Below are positions 1 to 11,344 of a stretch of 64,000 nucleotides of DNA, in pieces. Within the stretch, counting starts at the first letter, position 1; each line of letters opens with the position of its first letter. The translations under genes were made by a program, and so were the position numbers. Source of the stretch: Valencia hispanica (lineage: Eukaryota; Chordata; Actinopteri; Cyprinodontiformes; Valenciidae); NCBI GenBank assembly GCA_963556495.2, contig OY747712.1:16031235-16095234 (forward strand), in the 5' to 3' direction. The notes under the pieces are model-generated. The model was not told the origin of the DNA and searched no databases. It saw only the letters and a list, made by a program, of their open reading frames with translations.

Positions 1-363
1 GAAAGCAGAGAACCTGCCGACTGCAAAGATGCATCCGCCAAGATGCTACACCAAAGCACCGCAGAGATTTAAGCCAAAGTATAACACATCAATTAATCGC
101 TTTTCAGAATCACTGAAGTAAAATTTGCCTTACATTTGCTGTTTTGCCATGTAAAGATGATTTCTTTGGCAAATAAACGCTATTTTCTGATACTGCCATC
201 TCTTCTGCACCATTCAAAGCATTTCTATTATGATTTTTGGTTCATAGGGAGTATTTATATTCTATTTGCCGAAAAGCCTGGCATTCCCCCGAGGCTCTGT
301 TCTCGGCTCCCTGGTTGGCTGACTGTGTTGTCAATCTTGTTTGGCAAGTTTTGGCATTATTCT

Positions 364-409
364 ATTGGCTTCGCTCATGCAAATGTGTCACTCATGCAAA
401 TTGACCAAT
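364..409 (+). promoter_or_regulatory. Paired octamer (ATGCAAAT) and CCAAT-box cluster
   Basis: Two exact ATGCAAAT octamers lie at 377-384 and 394-401, 17 bp apart start to start. They are bracketed by an inverted CCAAT box (ATTGG, 364-368) and a forward CCAAT (405-409). Octamers bind POU-domain factors (Oct1, Brn families) and CCAAT boxes bind NF-Y. The arrangement resembles histone-type promoters or neural POU enhancers. No histone ORF is nearby. Function is inferred from the motifs alone. Confidence 0.35.
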
Positions 410-989
410 CCTCTGCGGGGGTAGGTCTTTGCGTAAAATAAAACTACCAGCCGGAAAGACAGGTGCATTACGCAAGAGGGCACACGACGCACAATACAAA
501 AATATACATATATATATTATTGCATTACAATCAGATTTTTTTTTCAAAAATGCCCAAAAGCTTTTATTTTAGGTCTACTGAACACTATGTGACATTAAAA
601 TGAAAAATAGAACTTTTACTTGACAAAAATAGAAATGGCGCTATTTGTGCCAAACGGTGCCGAACTGGACACCTCGCCTGCGTTGCCTGTACTAAAACCT
701 CTCTAGTTTTGTCCTGCTTCACATAATCAGTATCGAATTTTGCAGAGATAATTGTCCACATGTTGTATTTAAATTTTTTTGAGTAACCACTGCCATTCAA
801 GCAATATCCATAGAGTTTTTCAATATAAAACATGTTGGTTCTTTTAGGCAGAGCAAAAAGAAAATACATTTCTGCTGTGTTCCATCTTCAGTTTCTCCTA
901 ACCAATAACAAATAACATGCATAATGACACATCTATCAATTCTACTCAATGTTACCTTTACGATGACACCAAAATGGTTAAAATACTCC

Positions 990-1228
990 TTTGTGGCTCA
1001 GTGGTAGAGTAGAGTTGGCTTGCAATCGGAGGGTCGTAGGTTCGATTCCAGCTTCCTCCAGTCACATGTTGATGTGCCCCTGGGCAAGGCACTTAACCCC
1101 AAAAAACATCGTCCTACCGAGCCGTGTCGGTGTATGAGTGTGAGTGGGTGAATGTGGCTTCAATGTAAAGCGCTTTGAGTGGTCAGTATGACTAGAAAAG
1201 CGCTATATAAGTTCAGCCCATTTACCAT
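990..1228 (+). repeat. tRNA-derived CORE-type SINE with L2-like tail
   Basis: A tRNA-like head carries an A box (TGGCTCAGTGG, about 994-1004) and a B box (GGTTCGATTCC, 1039-1049). It is followed by a core containing CTGGGCAAGGCACTTAACCC, similar to the MIR/CORE-SINE central domain. The 3' part (GTAAAGCGCTTTGAG then AAAAGCGCTATATAA) resembles L2 LINE tails. This is an RNA polymerase III SINE body, not a functional tRNA gene. Confidence 0.75.
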
Positions 1229-2612
1229 TTTAGTTGCTGAAATATAAAAAACTTTCATGGGTAAGCATTTTTCGAGAAACAGGCTTCAAAATAGGCCTAG
1301 GTTATAAGAGAAGCTGCATTTCTTCCTGTGTTTTCCATGCTGATGGTGTGTGCATGAAAACTACTGGTAATGTCTTCTTCAGCACATATTTTGACCCCAC
1401 GTCTGTCTTACTTTTGAGCTTCCTGCGATAGTGCCACCTGGAGCCCGCTGGCCAGTAAAAAAATCTATAAATTAGAAGCATTGTTCTATAGGACGCAGGG
1501 TCCAAAGCGTGTGAAAAATGTAGCGGCTTAAAGTCCGAAAACTATGATAATGTTATTCTCACCTGACAAAAGCACAGAGGGTGGGACCGAAAAGTTTTTT
1601 TTTGTTTTTTTTCTGGAATGCGTCCTATACAACTACATGGAATGCAGATTGCATCTATTTTTTGCTATGACCCTATGTGACCCTAAGGTGTTCCCCTTGC
1701 AACCTCTCAACATCATCCTTACTGTGCATCATAGCAGGAACACCAGTTTTTCATCAAGCATTGTTTTAATTTAAATTTTTGTTCTAACTTTAGGATATCA
1801 CTATTTAGTCAAATTTAGCTTTGTAACATGATTTTAGGGGTGCCAACAGTTTTGGGGTGCTTTTGTTGAAAACTATTATTTCCTAACATTTAATATGAAT
1901 AACCGTACACAAAGTAAAGTTTGGATTTGGATTGAGTTTAGATTCTGGTGTGAGAATATGCTACTGCAATTAGAAATGTTTCTGGCACTAAATATACAAA
2001 AACTTCTATTCACCACAGCAAAACAACAGGCCATACGAGCACCCTGAGGGTCACTCCACTAACTCAAACCTCCTATTTCAGAGGTAGTTGTATCTAGCCA
2101 CTTGTTCTCCTCATTACACTCTTTTATTTTAAGATTATATAGGTCTCTGAAGACTGCTGCGAGTCACGTTTGCCTGATGAGTTACATCATCTGACTGATG
2201 GCTTTTGAAAGCTCTGAAGAACATATAATACTTCAAATAAACCATTTCTGTCTCCCTGTTTTTCTTTAATGCCTCCCAAATGCCTCCAAAGGGATTTAGA
2301 CAGACGCTGCTCCGCACAAAGGGTGTCAACGGAGTCGGAAAAAGCTATGACTTAAATTCAGGGACTTGACAAATAATACAAAGGCTTTTTGTATGAAAAT
2401 CTAAGAGAGATTATGCTTTGCAGAGCAAGCTCAATTTGAATTGTATACAGTGATTCGAACTGGGCATTACTGAACATTACATACAAACCTAAGAAATTTG
2501 CAATGTGTTTTTCCTCTCTATACTTATGTGTGAGGGTTTTGTTTGGGTCATATGTTTCCTGTATTTTAGCGTGTTAACATTATTCCAACTTTCTTTTTCT
2601 TTTGTCTTTTAG

Positions 2613-3268
2613 GATGCTGCCAGAGGCAAACACCACAGTTGAAAGGCAATCAAGATCAGAATCTGCTGACATATGAGGAGTGTCGCTCCTCTCTAAACAT
2701 CATATCTGACCGATTGTTGACCTTTTCATCAGCATTCAGCACTTGTTGAAGAAGCTCCCTTGTTGGCACGTCTCATCACCCAGTAAGATGTGCTGCCAAT
2801 CAAAGCCAGAATAAGGGTGTGGAGACTAATAGTTTCCAGAACCTGCTCAAACACACACACAAGTTCAAGATGCTTCCACTGTTCCCAAATGTTTTATCGC
2901 ACTGTTCAGACCTTCAAGTGATTTAGAACCTTCTCTGTGGTACAGCAAAGAGGCATTTGCAGCTTTAAAGACAAAAACATAGAAAAAGAATTCTACAGAA
3001 ACCATAAAGAAAAAGATCAGCAATGTTTTGGCCTATATTACTCACCCTGCAGGCTGTGTTCACCAGTGTGACACATGCTATGCAACATTACCCTGCAGCC
3101 TGGGGACACTATGACGTGTGTAAGTCGCAGATCTATACGGAAGAGGGCCTGGCATGGGACTACATGGCCTGTCAGCCAGAAGCCACCGACATGACAAAGT
3201 ACCTGAGAGTGGCTCTCGACCCCCCAAACATCACGTGTGGTGATCCGCCCGAGACGTACTGCGCTTTG
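2613..3268 (+). CDS. ntng1: Netrin-G1-like, first coding exon (partial gene; coding part 3023-3268)
   Basis: Netrin-Gs are vertebrate GPI-anchored, laminin/netrin-related synaptic adhesion proteins on axons that bind postsynaptic NGL ligands (LRRC4 family). The exon follows a polypyrimidine tract and AG (2611-2612) and ends before GTGAGT (3269-3274). Translation from ATG 3023 gives exactly 82 codons, so the following intron is phase 0. Residues 1-19 form a hydrophobic signal peptide. The mature start has YDVCKSQIYTEEG, WDYMACQPE, TDMTKYLRV and ITCGDPPETYCAL, matching the beginning of the netrin-G laminin-N domain with its conserved cysteines. It reads closer to netrin-G1 than to netrin-G2. 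Reading past 3268 gives intronic nonsense ending at 3385. The exon also carries about 410 nt of 5' UTR with short upstream ORFs. The second exon, with the bulk of the laminin-N domain, is not in the window. Confidence 0.9.
2614..2926 (+). promoter_or_regulatory. Cluster of upstream ORFs in the netrin-G 5' UTR
   Basis: The 5' UTR part of the exon has several ATGs before the main start. One opens at 2614, two bases into the exon, and closes with TGA at 2674-2676 (20 codons). One near 2789 closes after eight codons. One opens at 2870 and closes at TAG 2924-2926, and one near 2889 overlaps it in another frame. The main ATG at 3023 has G at -3. Such uORFs commonly lower translation; that effect here is inferred. 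Confidence 0.5.
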
Positions 3269-5059
3269 GTGAGTCGTAACCTCGCTTGTCCCCTGATGGA
3301 GACAAATGAGGCTGTAGGCAGGATCACACAGTATAGTGGGTCAGGGATAGAGAGCGGAGCATGCAAGGCAATATGGTGCCGTTGAGGCAGAGATTAATGT
3401 GTGTGGACCTAGTGAGCAATAGGAAACAAGTTCTAACTGCAGTCAGAGCACACACATGCACATGTTGCCACATGAGTAAACATAGAGATTAAAGATGAGT
3501 TCAGATGAATTGACAAAGACTGGCAGATTTAAATGAAAGCAATTCAGAGGAACTCTTTTATGTAACCGTACATACAAGTAATCACAAATAAACATAAGTT
3601 GAAGCTGTAAATGGACAATCTATTCACATAATTATTAATAAATAATGATACAATGTATGATTTTCAACTTTCTGAGAGTAAATACTTGTTTTCTGTTATA
3701 CAATACTTTTGATTTTGATAGATTTTCAATCAGTTTTTTTTGACATTCTGGTGATTTGTGGGAACACAACATTTACCAAGTTGGATTTTATTACCTGCAA
3801 CATTTAATTTTATGTAAATTAAAGGAAACTAAGCTGGAACCAAAAAGAAACTTCTCAAAAAATTATTTTCTTGTAACTTAGAGGTTATTTAATTTCTTAC
3901 GAATTACTTTTTGAGATTTACCAGGTGATTTATAACTTGTAGTTCTGAGAATGTCATCTATAATTTCTGGAACGTTACTTCTGTTCCCAATAACCTTTTT
4001 GTAACCCTCTTTATCACTATGTAATAATGGAGCAATCAAGGCAATCAATCATCAATCAATTATCTGCGATGATATGTGGACCAGTGACAGAAAATACTAG
4101 CTCTGAAGTAGCCAGGTATTTTAGGAGATTCATCAAGAGAAACACCTCAATAAAGACAACCAACAACTACTGGGGTTTTTTTCTCTTTAAGTGGGGAATT
4201 ATTTAACATGAATAACAATGACAAAATTGAACACTTAAAGCTGAACAGGTACACAAAGTAAAAGAAAACAATAAAAGAAGTTGGGAAAATTCTCTTTAAA
4301 AAAAGAGCAATATAACCCAACTCATAATCCTTTCGATCCTTGGGGCCCTTTTTCCTTCAAGTCAGTGTTGTATCAGTGCATTAGTGTTCTTTTGTCTTAC
4401 CGCAAAAGTCCGGAGGAAGGAAAGTAAGATGCACACATTTCAATCCGCTATTCGTTTGGGTCACCACCTAGCTGACACTGGGAATCTTCTAATGGTTCAA
4501 GGGGTTCAAGATTTTAACATCTGATGAGGATCCAACTGGAATGCTTCAGTTGAGCTCAACTCACAACTCAGTCTCCAGATCTGTATCCTGAAAAAAATCA
4601 GACCTATAGATCAGCCAGAAAAATCCAAAGGTTAATTATGATCAACATTATGATGTCACATCCAATCAATATTTTATTTAGCTTCATATCAATTGCTTCA
4701 GTCATATCATTAACATATTTTGTTGAACAATAAGCATATTATAAGATTTATGGTATAAAACTATAAATACCTTCTTAGAATGCAACTTTTTATTCATATG
4801 CACTCATGTAACAATGCTAAGTGCACCTTAAGTTATCATTATCTGAATTAGTGGTAGCTCTCAGCATAAACAAATTAATACAACAATTAACACTCATGAC
4901 ACTTGGTATCACATCACACTAATAAAGACACATTTATAGCAATTTAAAGATATTACAAACGCTTAACGTGCCATAAGCTAGCTATCTGTACTGGTAACAG
5001 AACAGGAGTGCACTAAAAATTGACTTTGAATTTCCATGACAAAATTACATAAAACACTC
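3269..5059. other. Proximal part of the large netrin-G intron, no gene seen
   Basis: This AT-rich sequence begins at the GTGAGT donor. Frames are short and heavily stopped. About 4080-4620 has a more mixed composition and could be an old repeat tail next to the gypsy element, but I cannot assign it. Confidence 0.5.
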
Positions 5060-5748
5060 TGTGGCACATCAAAACACATTTTACAATAATCCCAAAAAAG
5101 GCTTCGTTGTCATCTTATTCAAATAGTGCATTATGAAAAATCAAGAATATACACAGAGCACCAACATTCAAGCTAACAGGGTGGCTAGGCCCAAATTAGA
5201 AGCATCGTTGCAGTGTACTTGCCGCTAATTAAATAATTTTGCAGTCCTACCGGGTCTTAACTCTTTAGTATTCCGTTCTTTAATGAATGAATAATTATTT
5301 CCTAGGTTAGAGTTAATTCTCACTAAGCTTCACTTCTGTTGTGACAAATGTGTGGTTTCAACACGAATTTGCTTACATCAGCGGCATCCGAGTGCCGATA
5401 ACGAACCTCTTCAAATTATAAACGTGATGGTATGGCTACCGTCAGATATCATAACTTTAAATGTTCATCTGATTTTGTTAAATATAAATATTTTAGCTGC
5501 TTAACGCGTGGACGGTGAAGGATTCAGAATTAATGGTGCTAGCGATTACCATGATCTGTTTTCACTAACAGGAAGCAGTACTGGAAGTGAGGCAGGCGTG
5601 ATCACCTGGGGCTATTCGAGCTCTGTCATTTGTCAGATTCTTTCAAGGGATTGTGGAAAATGTAGTAGTACTGTTTTTCAAAGGAAACTTCTTAAACTAG
5701 CCATTTTTAATCGATGCAATCTTATTTATTTGACTATGCTATATTAAC
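5060..5748 (-). repeat. Left (3') LTR of the gypsy element
   Basis: This stretch aligns by eye in pieces with 11345-12895. Shared blocks include TTATTCAAA[T/A]AGTGCATTATG, ACATTTAAGCTAAC-type sequence, AATTATTTCCTAGGTTAGAG, GGCTATTCGAG and GGAAATGTAGTAGTACTGT, in the same order. Divergence is high, implying an old insertion. It directly abuts the integrase remnant. Its left border near 5060 is estimated from where similarity starts. Confidence 0.65.
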
Positions 5749-5754
5749 TAGGGG

Positions 5755-5960
5755 TGCAGTTTCTCTGTGGGTGCTTTCCTTCTGATGCACCTGCAACAGG
5801 TTTTCACTTCCTTCGCCACATCCATAGCCATCCTTGGCCAGTAGAACCTGTTTCAGACAAGATATACAGTGCGGTTTACTCCCATATGACCCATGTGGTC
5901 GTGGAGGCTAGTTAAGACTGCGCCATGGAGCTCAGTAAGGAGGACAAGCTGATATAACGT
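5755..5960 (-). pseudogene. Gypsy integrase zinc-binding (H2C2) remnant
   Basis: Read on the - strand, this segment contains HDHMGHMGVNRT, then FYWPRMAMDVAKEV and a CCRC pair, which is the HHCC zinc-binding module preceding the integrase core. One in-frame stop lies between the H and C halves. The catalytic DDE core and C-terminus that should follow are absent: the sequence runs directly into the LTR. Confidence 0.7.
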
Positions 5961-6238
5961 CTTGGAACCTTCTTGAGGTCATCTGTATAGGAGATTGTTC
6001 ACTAGCTCAAGGAGGTTCAACTGTCTTAAAGAGGGGAAGGTCAGGGAGTTCATTTTGCAAAGTGGGAGGTGGTGTATTGCCAGTCTCGATTTGGGAAATG
6101 ACACGCTTCAGACATTGATCAGCCCTCTTCTTATCCACTATGTTTGTCTTGGACAGGTGAGTGATGGCAGGGAATTCATCAACTTGGTCTGCTTCCTGGT
6201 AACAATTTGGCACTGTGTTCCCTGAGATGGCAAACTAT

Positions 6239-6794
6239 TCAACCAGAACAATGTCCATCAGCATTGATATTCTGCTTTCCCGGGGGATAGAGACGCTTCA
6301 GTGAAACAGTGGATAATGCTGTTAACCAACTGTAGCTCATCGCATCCCGTTTTGTTGAGGTCAGTGCATAGGGTAGCGGGTTGTTATCGGTTACGACAGT
6401 GAACTGGTTGCCATACAGATAATCAGCGAACTTCTTAGTGACTGACCACTTCAGCGCCAGAAACTTCCAATTTATGCGCTGGGTAGCGGCACTCATTACG
6501 CGACAACCCTCTGCTCGCATAGCCAATCAATCTCAACTGACCTTCCTGTTCTTGGTACAGGACCACATCTAGCACTAGTGGTGCTGGTGTCTGTATGGAG
6601 TACGTAAGTTTTCTGAGGGTCTGTAAATTCCAGTACAGGGGCGGTAGTGAGCTTATCAATGATCGACTCGAATACTTGTTGGCAAATGGGGCTCCATCAT
6701 TTTCCAAAAGGTTATTTTGGGTTTCGATACTTGTCTGGTCTGTGTGACACTTTGTGTCCTTTCCGGTATGGTGGGTATCCAGATGTGAGGTCAT
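6239..6794 (-). pseudogene. Gypsy RNase H domain remnant
   Basis: Two overlapping frames give the RNase H region of a Ty3/gypsy polyprotein: LYQEQEGQLRLIGYASRGLS with YPAHKLE, then LKWSVTKKFADYLYGNQFTV, TDNNPL and YPPGKQNINADG. The switch between frames near 6440-6530 shows at least one frameshift. In intact relatives these motifs are contiguous. The gap 5960-6239 holds a weakly recognisable linker towards the integrase. Confidence 0.8.
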
Positions 6795-7041
6795 GGAGGG
6801 GCTTCACGATATTGGAATTTCCCTTGATGAATCTCCTAAAATACTCAGCAAACCCGAGGAAAGATCTTAGTTCTCAAAAGCTTTTTGGGACAGGCCAAGT
6901 CTTGAGAACAGCTGTCTTCTCCGGGTCAGTATACCCCATCCCTGGACACTACATGACCAAGGTAATGGACTGATGTCTGAAAGAAGATACATTTCTTTGG
7001 GGATAGTTTGAGGAATTCTTTTAATCTGGAGAGCACCTTCA

Positions 7042-7305
7042 TTAACCTCTCTTTGTCTTCTTCCAGGGTCCTAAAGAATTTATCAAGTCGTCAAGAAAAA
7101 CTAGCACTTGCTTAAGACGCATGTCCCCTATGCACCTCTCTATCAGTCTCTGAAACATGATAGGTGCATTCGTCACCCCTTGATGCATCCTGTTAAACTC
7201 CCAGAAGCCGAGAGGGCACACAAAAGCAGTTTTAGGTTTGTCTGCCTCTTCAACTTCTATCTGATAGTAACCTGATTTCTGGTCAAGGACCGAAAGAAGT
7301 TTCAC
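7042..7305 (-). pseudogene. Gypsy reverse transcriptase fragment
   Basis: This 87-codon open frame contains the RT palm sequence: LSVLDQKSGYYQIEVEEADK, KTAFVCPLGFWEFNRMHQGV and VLVFLDDL. The last is the FLDD form of the catalytic YXDD box, typical of Ty3/gypsy. The flanking thumb and fingers regions are decayed: 6795-7041 is out of frame, and 7306-7430 only partly resembles RT. Confidence 0.85.
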
Positions 7306-7430
7306 CTGAAAGTTTTATGTGATAATTCACCTAATCGGTTGAGCCAAAATCTGTCATGTAATGCGAACACATCATGCATACCGTTCAGCTGCTCTGTCAT
7401 GTGGTCTTTCTATTCAGTTGAGATAGGGGA

Positions 7431-7688
7431 CTAGCCAAAGTTAAAATTCAAGGTGAACCTTGGTAGGATCTTTGTTATCTTTGGTTTTTTGGGGGATGGT
7501 CCAGCTGACCCTGCTATACTCAGCTGCTTCGACAAGATGGTGTGGTAGGTGTGGATTTTGGCTATTTTGCACTTTCGGGAAGTGACAATATCGTGGTCTG
7601 ACTCACTGTAGACGTGGAACGGCACCTTATAGGGTAATCTCAGGGGAAGTTTAACCAGGCGGGGTTTAACAAGTATCCCACAAGGCAA
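7431..7688 (-). pseudogene. Gypsy pol N-terminal segment (between protease region and RT)
   Basis: This 85-codon frame (start near 7688) resembles the segment after the protease-like domain in this gypsy family, with PCGILVKPRLVKLPLRLPYK and KIAKIHTYHTILSKQ. It ends in LNFNFG just before the RT region. No DTG/DSG active site was found in 7700-8090, which reads as multiply frameshifted. The call rests on position and weak resemblance. Confidence 0.5.
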
Positions 7689-8091
7689 GGAGAATCAGTC
7701 TGAATGCTCAATAAGGGCAGATTTCTCATTCTGAAACTCGCAGATGGGGGAGACTCCCTCAAAAATAACAATTTGTCTAGCTGGGACTACTTGGGAGTCC
7801 TTTCCCAGTAACCTCAAAGTACTGTGGGGCTTAGAATGCGTTGCCTGTCTGAGTGTCATTGCACCTTAAGGAATGCTTGGTAGCTGCTTAGGATAGGTAG
7901 GTGTAAAATTCTGGTTTTGGAACAGACATCATAAAGGATGTCAAGAGTGTTGGTGCCTACTAGGAGGAGAGGCTCAGTGATACAACTAAGGCAAGTGTGC
8001 TTATTTCAGTTGATGTTACTATAAATTATTTGGCAAAGTAACAACCAGTGACTTCCTTATCCTTTATATTTATCAAAGCTGTGCTCTTGGT

Positions 8092-9240
8092 TCAGATTAA
8101 TCCTTTAGGAAGCTTGAATGGGAGGTGGTTATCCATATCCACTTGGTCTTTGCTTGTGCATGCTTGAGAGTTGGCTGTGGCATTCATAACTGAGGGATGT
8201 TTGTTAACCCCAGCTCCTGTCTGTTCCACTACAGAAGCTGTTACACGTTTAAATGCAAGCTGGGGTTGGTCTTCATCTCCCACTCTTTTTGCTTCTTCTC
8301 CAGCTGTTTAAGTTTCTGAGCCACCAAAGCAGGGTTGGGGGCCCCAGTGCATGATGAAGAAATGTGTCCATTCTCCCCATACTTGAAGCAGTACCAGGGC
8401 CGGGATATACTCGTTTGCTTTGTGTCTTTTTGCATTTGCATGTTTGTGCCATAAAAAAGGCCAGTTGGCCCTGTAATGTGGCAACCTGATTAGCAAGGTT
8501 CTCAGTGGCACTGGGACAATCCTCTGGTCTCTCTTTTAGGTCTGCACCCACGCTCTCAGACTGAAGTTGGGCCCTCTGACAAGTAGTGCTCATAGGTCTG
8601 TTCATTCAGCTGACTTTTGCCAGTCGCCGATCTTCCTCTGTACGCAACATTAACAAGAGGTACCCCAGATGCAGGTGGCTTGCTCTTCACTTGGTCAAGC
8701 TGCAAGGTGGATTGCAGAGCGTTATCCTAGCAACCCCTAGAAAATAGTTTTAGGAGGTCTTTGTCTACCTCTCTTGGTGCAACCCCACCTCTTTTTTCTG
8801 CCAAGTGTAATGCTGCCTGTAGCCAATAAAGTTAAGAAGAAGCTTCCTCCCATGGATCCTGGATTGTATTCAAAAATTGAGCAAACAACTGTTCTCCATC
8901 TTCCACAGTACTGAAAGCAGTCAAGCAGTTGCAGGAAGGCCAAAGGGGGGGAATTGGGCTGCAGTCCTTTAATCACCTCTGCTCCAGGTGGGAGCAAGCT
9001 CTCTATCTTCCTGGTGATCTGCAGTGAAAGCATGTTAGGGTTGCTCAGCAACAGCTCAATGTGTGATCGCTAGGTATCATAATAAATTTCATTATTGTGC
9101 CTTCGATTCTTTCCAGAGAAGGAGCAAAGTCTTAATTGAGACAGTCATTGAAGGTTGTTTGCTTCAATTCTCACAATGTGTTCCACCAAAATCTTCTGAA
9201 TTTCTGGTGGGTGCATATTATTTGCTGAAAGTGAGGGTGT
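8092..9240 (-). pseudogene. Gypsy gag C-terminal half with broken zinc knuckle
   Basis: In pieces across frames, the - strand gives a PNMA/Ty3-type gag: ITRKIESLLPPGAEVIK, a capsid segment around FLNTIQDPWEEASS, NALQSTLQLDQVKSKPPASG and RTEEDR-like sequence. It ends in a nucleocapsid motif, WYCFKYGENGHISSSC, at about 8355-8400. The zinc knuckle should be CX2CX4HX4C, but its second cysteine is tyrosine. The coding capacity is dead: stops and shifts occur throughout. Confidence 0.7.
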
Positions 9241-9245
9241 CATGC

Positions 9246-10685
9246 TATTCAATTAAATGTTTTATTCAGTTTATTTACATAGCACCAATTCACAACAAAT
9301 TTCAACTCAATGCACTTTATAAGAAAAGTCATTTCAATACAATCATATAAACATTCCAATCAGTTTAAAAATGATCTATTTAAGGAATCCCAGCAGATTG
9401 CATCAAGCCATTGACTTAAGGTTATGTCCCATTGATGCAGACAGTGCAGAAACACAGAAGAAACAACAATAACTGATGTAAGAGTACTTTCAATGTTAAA
9501 GAAAGTAAAAAGTTGATAACAGGACACAGAGGATGAACAGTTACAGGGAGCTTCATCCCAGTCGATGCCCCTGTCCAACAAGGCATTGCAGCTAAGCAGG
9601 ATACCAGAACAAGTGTAGCTTCTATGGAGAGAAAAACACTGAGATAAAACAAAGTTAAGATTCGTAATAACAGCAAATGATGCAACTGGAGATTAGTAGA
9701 AGAGAAAAGTAGCAGAGTCAAGTAGCAGTGAAGAAAAGTGGTCAGTCTGCCCTCCAACAGTCTAAGCTAACTACAGCGATGGCTCAGGATGATCTGAGCC
9801 ACTCTAACTTTAGGCTTTATCAAAAAGGAAAGTTTTAAGCCTGGTCCTAAAAATAGACAGTGCCTGTCTCATGGACTAAAACTGGAGCTAGTTCTACAGG
9901 AGAGGTGCATGGTAACTAAAAGATCTGCCTCCCATTCTATTTTTGGAAATCCTAGGAACTACAAGTAAACCTGCGGTCTGAGAGCGAAGTGCTCTGTTAG
10001 GAACATATGGAACAATCAGATCTCTGATGTATGATGGAACTTGAATATTAAGGGCTTTATATGTAAGTAGGATGTTAAATTCTATTCTGGATTTAACAGA
10101 GAGCCAATAAAGGGAAGCTAAAAAAGGAGAAATGGGATGCCTCTTTTTAATATTAATCAGAAGTCTTGCTGCAGGATTTTGGTTCAACTGAAAGCTTTTA
10201 ATTGCATTTTGTGGACTTCCTAATTGTAAAGAATTACAGTAGTCCAGCCTTGAAGTAACAAATGCATATACTTGTTTTTCAGCATCACTCCTGGACAGGA
10301 TATTTTTAATTTGAGCAATATTCCGAAGGTGTAAGAAGGAAATCCTAGAAACCTGTTTAATATGGGATTTGATGGTCATGTCTTGGTCAAAAATAACGCC
10401 ATGGTTTTTCACGTTAATCCAAATTAAGCCAAATTAATGCCATACAGATGAAGTTACTGACTAAGCAGTTTTTTTTTCTGAGCTTCTTGTCCGAAGACAA
10501 CAACTTCTGTCTTGTCAGATTTTAAAAGCAGAAAGTCTAGGGTCATCCATGTTTTTATGTCTTCAAGACATGCCTGTAATCTACCTAATTGATTGGATTC
10601 ATCAGGATTTATAGATATATATAGTTGTGTATCACTGGCATAGGTGTGGAAATCTATGCCATGCTATCTAATGAGTTTACCAATT
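9246..10685 (-). mobile_element. L2-like LINE fragment inserted in the gypsy gag
   Basis: The - strand ORF at 9894-10412 carries the C-terminal RT and thumb signature of vertebrate L2-like LINEs: SRLDYCNSL, NPAARLLI, SPFLASLYWL and LLTYKALN. Upstream, 10430-10685 reads in pieces as the preceding RT segment (ASDTQLYI-type sequence, then FLLLKSDKTEVVVF). The 3' tail lies at 9246-9330. Gag sequence resumes on both sides, so the LINE landed in the older gypsy. Stops are present; the copy is 5' truncated and inactive. Confidence 0.75.
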
Positions 10686-10689
10686 GGAA

Positions 10690-11343
10690 TCATAAATATA
10701 TAGTAAACTAGCACTGCCAGCAGGAACTGTGCCAGTTAGGGAAAAGTCATTCTTATTGTGATGGATACCTAGGGGTGAAGTAGCGGGGGTTCTGCTCTGT
10801 TGAAGCAAAGATCCCATTGGTATTGATGGAAGTTTCGGCTTGGGTAAGGGAAAACTCCTCTGTGACAGACCCCATAGCTTCAATATCTCTACTGGTCTGG
10901 AAGACCGCCTCTTTAAGCAAGTGTTCATATTCAGCGCTGCTCAGTTTGGCTAAAGCCTTAAAATCAGACAGTCAAGTTTTGTTAATGCTACCACTGACTT
11001 TTGTTTGGTACACACTGCTCAAAGCTCTGATGGTGTAAACAACGGAGGGATTGTCCTGTAGGGTGTAACTGTAAGGTAACATTCCACTTAATGTCTCTAC
11101 AGCAGTGCTGTATGAATACTCAACAATCTGATTTTGATCAAACTCAGATACATCTTTATCAACAAAAATAGTTCTATGGATAGACCCACATTTCTTAAGA
11201 AAGTCTATAACCTGTTCATCGTTATTTCCTTCCTGAGTTAGGCCACTAACAACTGTATTCATGATTTTTACACCACATTTCTGTATAAAGTCCATATTGG
11301 AAATGTATTCAATATTGATGTTCAATCCAACGCCACATCTCAA
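10690..11343 (-). pseudogene. Gypsy gag N-terminal part (PNMA/CCHC-like)
   Basis: The open frame 10972-11343 contains MDFIQKCGVKIMNTVVSGL, DEQVIDFLKKCGSIHRTIFV and NQIVEYSYSTAVETL. This resembles the RNA-recognition-like N-terminus of PNMA/ZCCHC-type gag proteins derived from Ty3/gypsy. After a shift near 10970 the frame continues as SAEYEHLLKEAVFQTSRDIE and stops before the LINE. A start near residue 17 (MDFIQ) fits the family better than the first ATG. It lies immediately inside the right LTR. Confidence 0.65.
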
Positions 11344-11344
11344 T

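Larger units (their letters stand above)
1..2612. other. Intron or 5' flank upstream of the first netrin-G coding exon
   Basis: No coding exon is recognised here. The short open frames lack conserved motifs and are AT-rich. The stretch ends in a pyrimidine-rich tract and the AG acceptor at 2611-2612, so at least its right part should be intron if the gene has an upstream non-coding exon, as netrin-G1 genes usually do. It contains an octamer/CCAAT cluster near 364-409 and a SINE near 990-1228. I see nothing definable in 410-985 or 1230-2600. Confidence 0.6.

Noticed and set aside
990..1060. A tRNA gene, from clear A and B boxes
   Set aside because: The sequence continues into a SINE core and LINE-like tail and does not fold as a full cloverleaf with an acceptor stem, so it is a SINE head.
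3172..3366. Antisense 64-codon ORF across the netrin-G exon
   Set aside because: Shadow of the coding exon on the other strand; no independent signal.
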